From: Bacteroidaceae bacterium | GTDB lineage: Bacteria; Bacteroidota; Bacteroidia; Bacteroidales; Bacteroidaceae | Reading direction: 5' to 3' | NCBI GenBank assembly: GCA_024695315.1 | Contig: JAILIJ010000023.1 | Location: forward strand, 1 to 5,262 | Length of the DNA: 5,262 nucleotides | In this document: positions 4,546 through 5,262 of the stretch, piece by piece | Position numbering within the stretch: the first letter of the stretch is position 1 | Layout: every line of letters starts with the position of its first letter | Translations under genes and position numbers: made by a program | The notes under the pieces: model-generated | What the model saw: the letters and a program-made list of their open reading frames with translations, nothing else | Databases searched by the model: none | Told to the model about the DNA's origin: nothing

Positions 4546-4570
4546 GTTGGTTCGAATCCAACAGGGGCAG
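4546..4570 (+). pseudogene. Orphan 3' half of a tRNA (T arm plus acceptor strand)
   Basis: GTTGG-TTCGAAT-CCAAC is a perfect T arm, followed by AGGGGCA and G, as a 3' acceptor strand and discriminator would be. No 5' half exists: the preceding 13 bases reach straight back to the end of the tRNA-like sequence at 4532. It is best explained as what remains of a deleted tRNA. Confidence 0.6.
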
Positions 4571-4603
4571 CTCGTTAGTAATTGTAAATGTCAATGATTT
4601 CAA
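4565..4603 (+). repeat. Diverged 39-base direct repeat at a tRNA 3' end, copy B
   Basis: It starts in the acceptor strand of the orphan tRNA half and is about 72 percent identical, without gaps, to 4321-4359. The block TGTCAATGAT-TTCA is best kept. The hairpin of copy A is only partly preserved here. Confidence 0.55.
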
Positions 4604-4621
4604 TGAAATATAGATCCATTT

Positions 4622-4696
4622 GGGAAGGATAGACATATCCATGGCTAAAAGTAGTGAACAACTCCCTACAAGTAGGTTCGAATCCTACAATTCCCA
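4622..4696 (+). tRNA. tRNA-like sequence, degenerate (possible anticodon GAA)
   Basis: The span of 75 bases fits a tRNA. GGGAA (4622-4626) pairs with TTCCC (4691-4695), but acceptor pairs 6 and 7 fail (G with A). The T arm GTAGG-TTCGAAT-CCTAC and A4696 are perfect. A GGCTAA sequence at 4643-4648 resembles the D loop of the tRNA-Glu here, yet no D stem forms. Instead GGATA/TATCC (4627-4640) makes a competing hairpin. The anticodon stem is reduced to AGT/ACT around an 8-base loop holding GTGAACA, which would place GAA (Phe) at 4656-4658. It is probably a pseudo-tRNA; function is not excluded. Confidence 0.45.
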
Positions 4697-4748
4697 TTCC
4701 ACCCAACGGATAAGGTGTAAAAATTGTCCGAGGTGTACAACAACCTAA

Positions 4749-4786
4749 AGGGTTATGTGCGATTGCACATAATAAGAAGAAACCCT
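4749..4786 (+). other. Two-part hairpin, possible RNA structure
   Basis: TTATGTGC (4753-4760) and GCACATAA (4765-4772) form a perfect 8-bp stem with loop GATT. Outside it, AGGG (4749-4752) can pair with CCCT (4783-4786) across a 10-base bulge. No T run follows. It could be a processing signal at the end of the tRNA array. Confidence 0.45.
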
Positions 4787-4801
4787 GATATTTATATGCA
4801 T

Positions 4802-4821
4802 TCTTCGTTTATAAACGAAGA
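4802..4821. promoter_or_regulatory. 20-base perfect palindrome, operator-like
   Basis: TCTTCGTTTA (4802-4811) is followed directly by its reverse complement. An A/T-rich TATAAAAT begins at 4822 and could be a -10 box, though no good -35 is seen at the proper distance. With no spacer, the palindrome suits a dimeric repressor site better than a terminator. It lies about 125 bases before the gene at 4946. Role inferred only. Confidence 0.4.
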
Positions 4822-4882
4822 TATAAAATCTAAAGAAGTCCTATCCTTCAAACCCAAAGCATTGAGCTTTAACTTTCATACT

Positions 4883-4916
4883 ACGGACTTCAAGGTCGTT
4901 ACGGGTGGGTTCGACC
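4883..4916 (+). pseudogene. Possible internal tRNA fragment (anticodon arm to T loop)
   Basis: ACGGA (4883-4887), CTTCAAG (4888-4894) and GTCGT (4895-4899) imitate an anticodon arm with four pairs (one G·T) and one A×G mismatch. After a 5-base variable region, GTGGG and TTCGACC follow at exactly the spacing of a normal tRNA. The T-stem 3' strand, acceptor and D arm are missing. The nominal anticodon is TCA (4890-4892), which would read UGA. With both ends lost it cannot be a working tRNA as it stands. Confidence 0.4.
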
Positions 4917-4945
4917 ATTTAAAAATAACATACAAAGGAGAAACT

Positions 4946-5262
4946 ATGATACTTATAATTGAAATAATACTAATATTCATTTGTATTGCAATGATATCAG
5001 AAAATTCATCATCTATTGCTAAAAAATGTGGTCAAGTTGGTTCAACTTGTGGATTTTACACGATGAACGAATGTAGTCTAATGATAACAGGGAAACAGAA
5101 AAATCAATCAGAAATAGCTGATATGATAAGAACATATAATAGAAAAAATATGACAAACGTAGGCGAAATATTTAATATCAACGATTTTGAAAAAATATTC
5201 AAAGAATCATATCCAAATCTAAAAGAAAAAATAAATATAAAACCTATAAACACAGTTAATGA
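4946..5262 (+). CDS. Membrane-anchored protein with cysteine-peptidase-like (C39/papain-like) start, 3' end missing
   Basis: AAAGGAG at 4934-4940 sets the start at 4946, and 105 codons are visible to the window edge with no stop. Residues 1-17 (MILIIEIILIFICIAMI) form a hydrophobic anchor or uncleaved signal. Residues 30-45 (Q, then GSTCGFYTMNECSL) resemble the active-site start of C39-like and other papain-fold peptidases. There a Gln lies a few residues before a catalytic Cys-Gly that opens a helix; here these would be Gln30 and Cys35. Residues 53-85 (NQSEIADMI, then NVGEIFNINDFEKIF) recall the 'sqeelA...G...dL...l' stretch after it. The His and Asp needed would lie beyond the window. Codon use is very AT-rich, like the ParB-like gene and unlike 2518-4042. 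The gene is sure, the peptidase call is moderate. Confidence 0.7.
   Translation, partial: MILIIEIILIFICIAMISENSSSIAKKCGQVGSTCGFYTMNECSLMITGKQKNQSEIADMIRTYNRKNMTNVGEIFNINDFEKIFKESYPNLKEKINIKPINTVN

Larger units (their letters stand above)
4126..4945. other. Gene-poor stretch: tRNA array with eroded members
   Basis: About 820 bases hold no convincing protein gene on either strand. The T-loop core GGTTCGA appears five times (near 4305, 4511, 4549, 4675 and 4908), but only the first belongs to a clean cloverleaf. The rest of the stretch consists of hairpins, a diverged direct repeat and unassigned AT-rich spacer, all listed separately. It lies between the small-gene operon and the cysteine-peptidase-like gene. 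Confidence 0.7.

Overview
The window is AT-rich DNA with strong AAAGGAG-type ribosome binding sites, very small tightly packed genes, tRNA genes scattered among the protein genes, and a ParB-like gene. This fits a bacteriophage or prophage of a low-GC Gram-positive host. The small zinc-ribbon proteins with 'ALEQE...GHW...YCPNCGARM' or 'YCHCGAKM' ends resemble, from memory, those of Lachnospiraceae/Clostridia phages. No capsid, tail, lysis, integrase or replication gene is visible, so phage versus prophage cannot be decided. All convincing genes are on the + strand.

Layout. (a) 1-935: 3' part of a ParB/sulfiredoxin-fold gene, followed by a long perfect hairpin. (b) 996-1516: two overlapping small genes and a 25-residue membrane peptide. 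(c) 1517-1692: no gene but two nested RNA structures, one terminator-like, just upstream of a good tRNA-Glu(TTC) at 1693-1764. (d) 1801-4042: nine small genes. The last six (2518-4042) run with gaps of 3-4 bases or ATGA stop/start overlaps and look like one operon. Several share interchangeable sequence blocks: a zinc ribbon, 'NGxPxxK', 'ATNGDxxKxxFP' and 'WWNAPY'. (e) 4043-4945: about 900 bases without a convincing gene, holding one good tRNA-Gln(TTG), two tRNA-like sequences with poor anticodon or D arms, and three possible tRNA fragments. It also holds a diverged 39-base direct repeat, an 11-base tandem repeat, two hairpins and a 20-base perfect palindrome. (f) 4946-end: 5' part of a membrane-anchored protein that resembles a C39/papain-like cysteine peptidase around Cys35.

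How it works together: the 2518-4042 cluster looks like accessory phage cargo of unknown function, translated by coupling. The tRNAs read GAA and CAA, codons common in these AT-rich genes, so a codon-supply role is plausible. The eroded tRNA stretch suggests repeated recombination at tRNA sequences. The most unusual items are this tRNA boneyard and the adjacent cysteine-peptidase-like gene. Everything was read by eye, with no database search or folding program.
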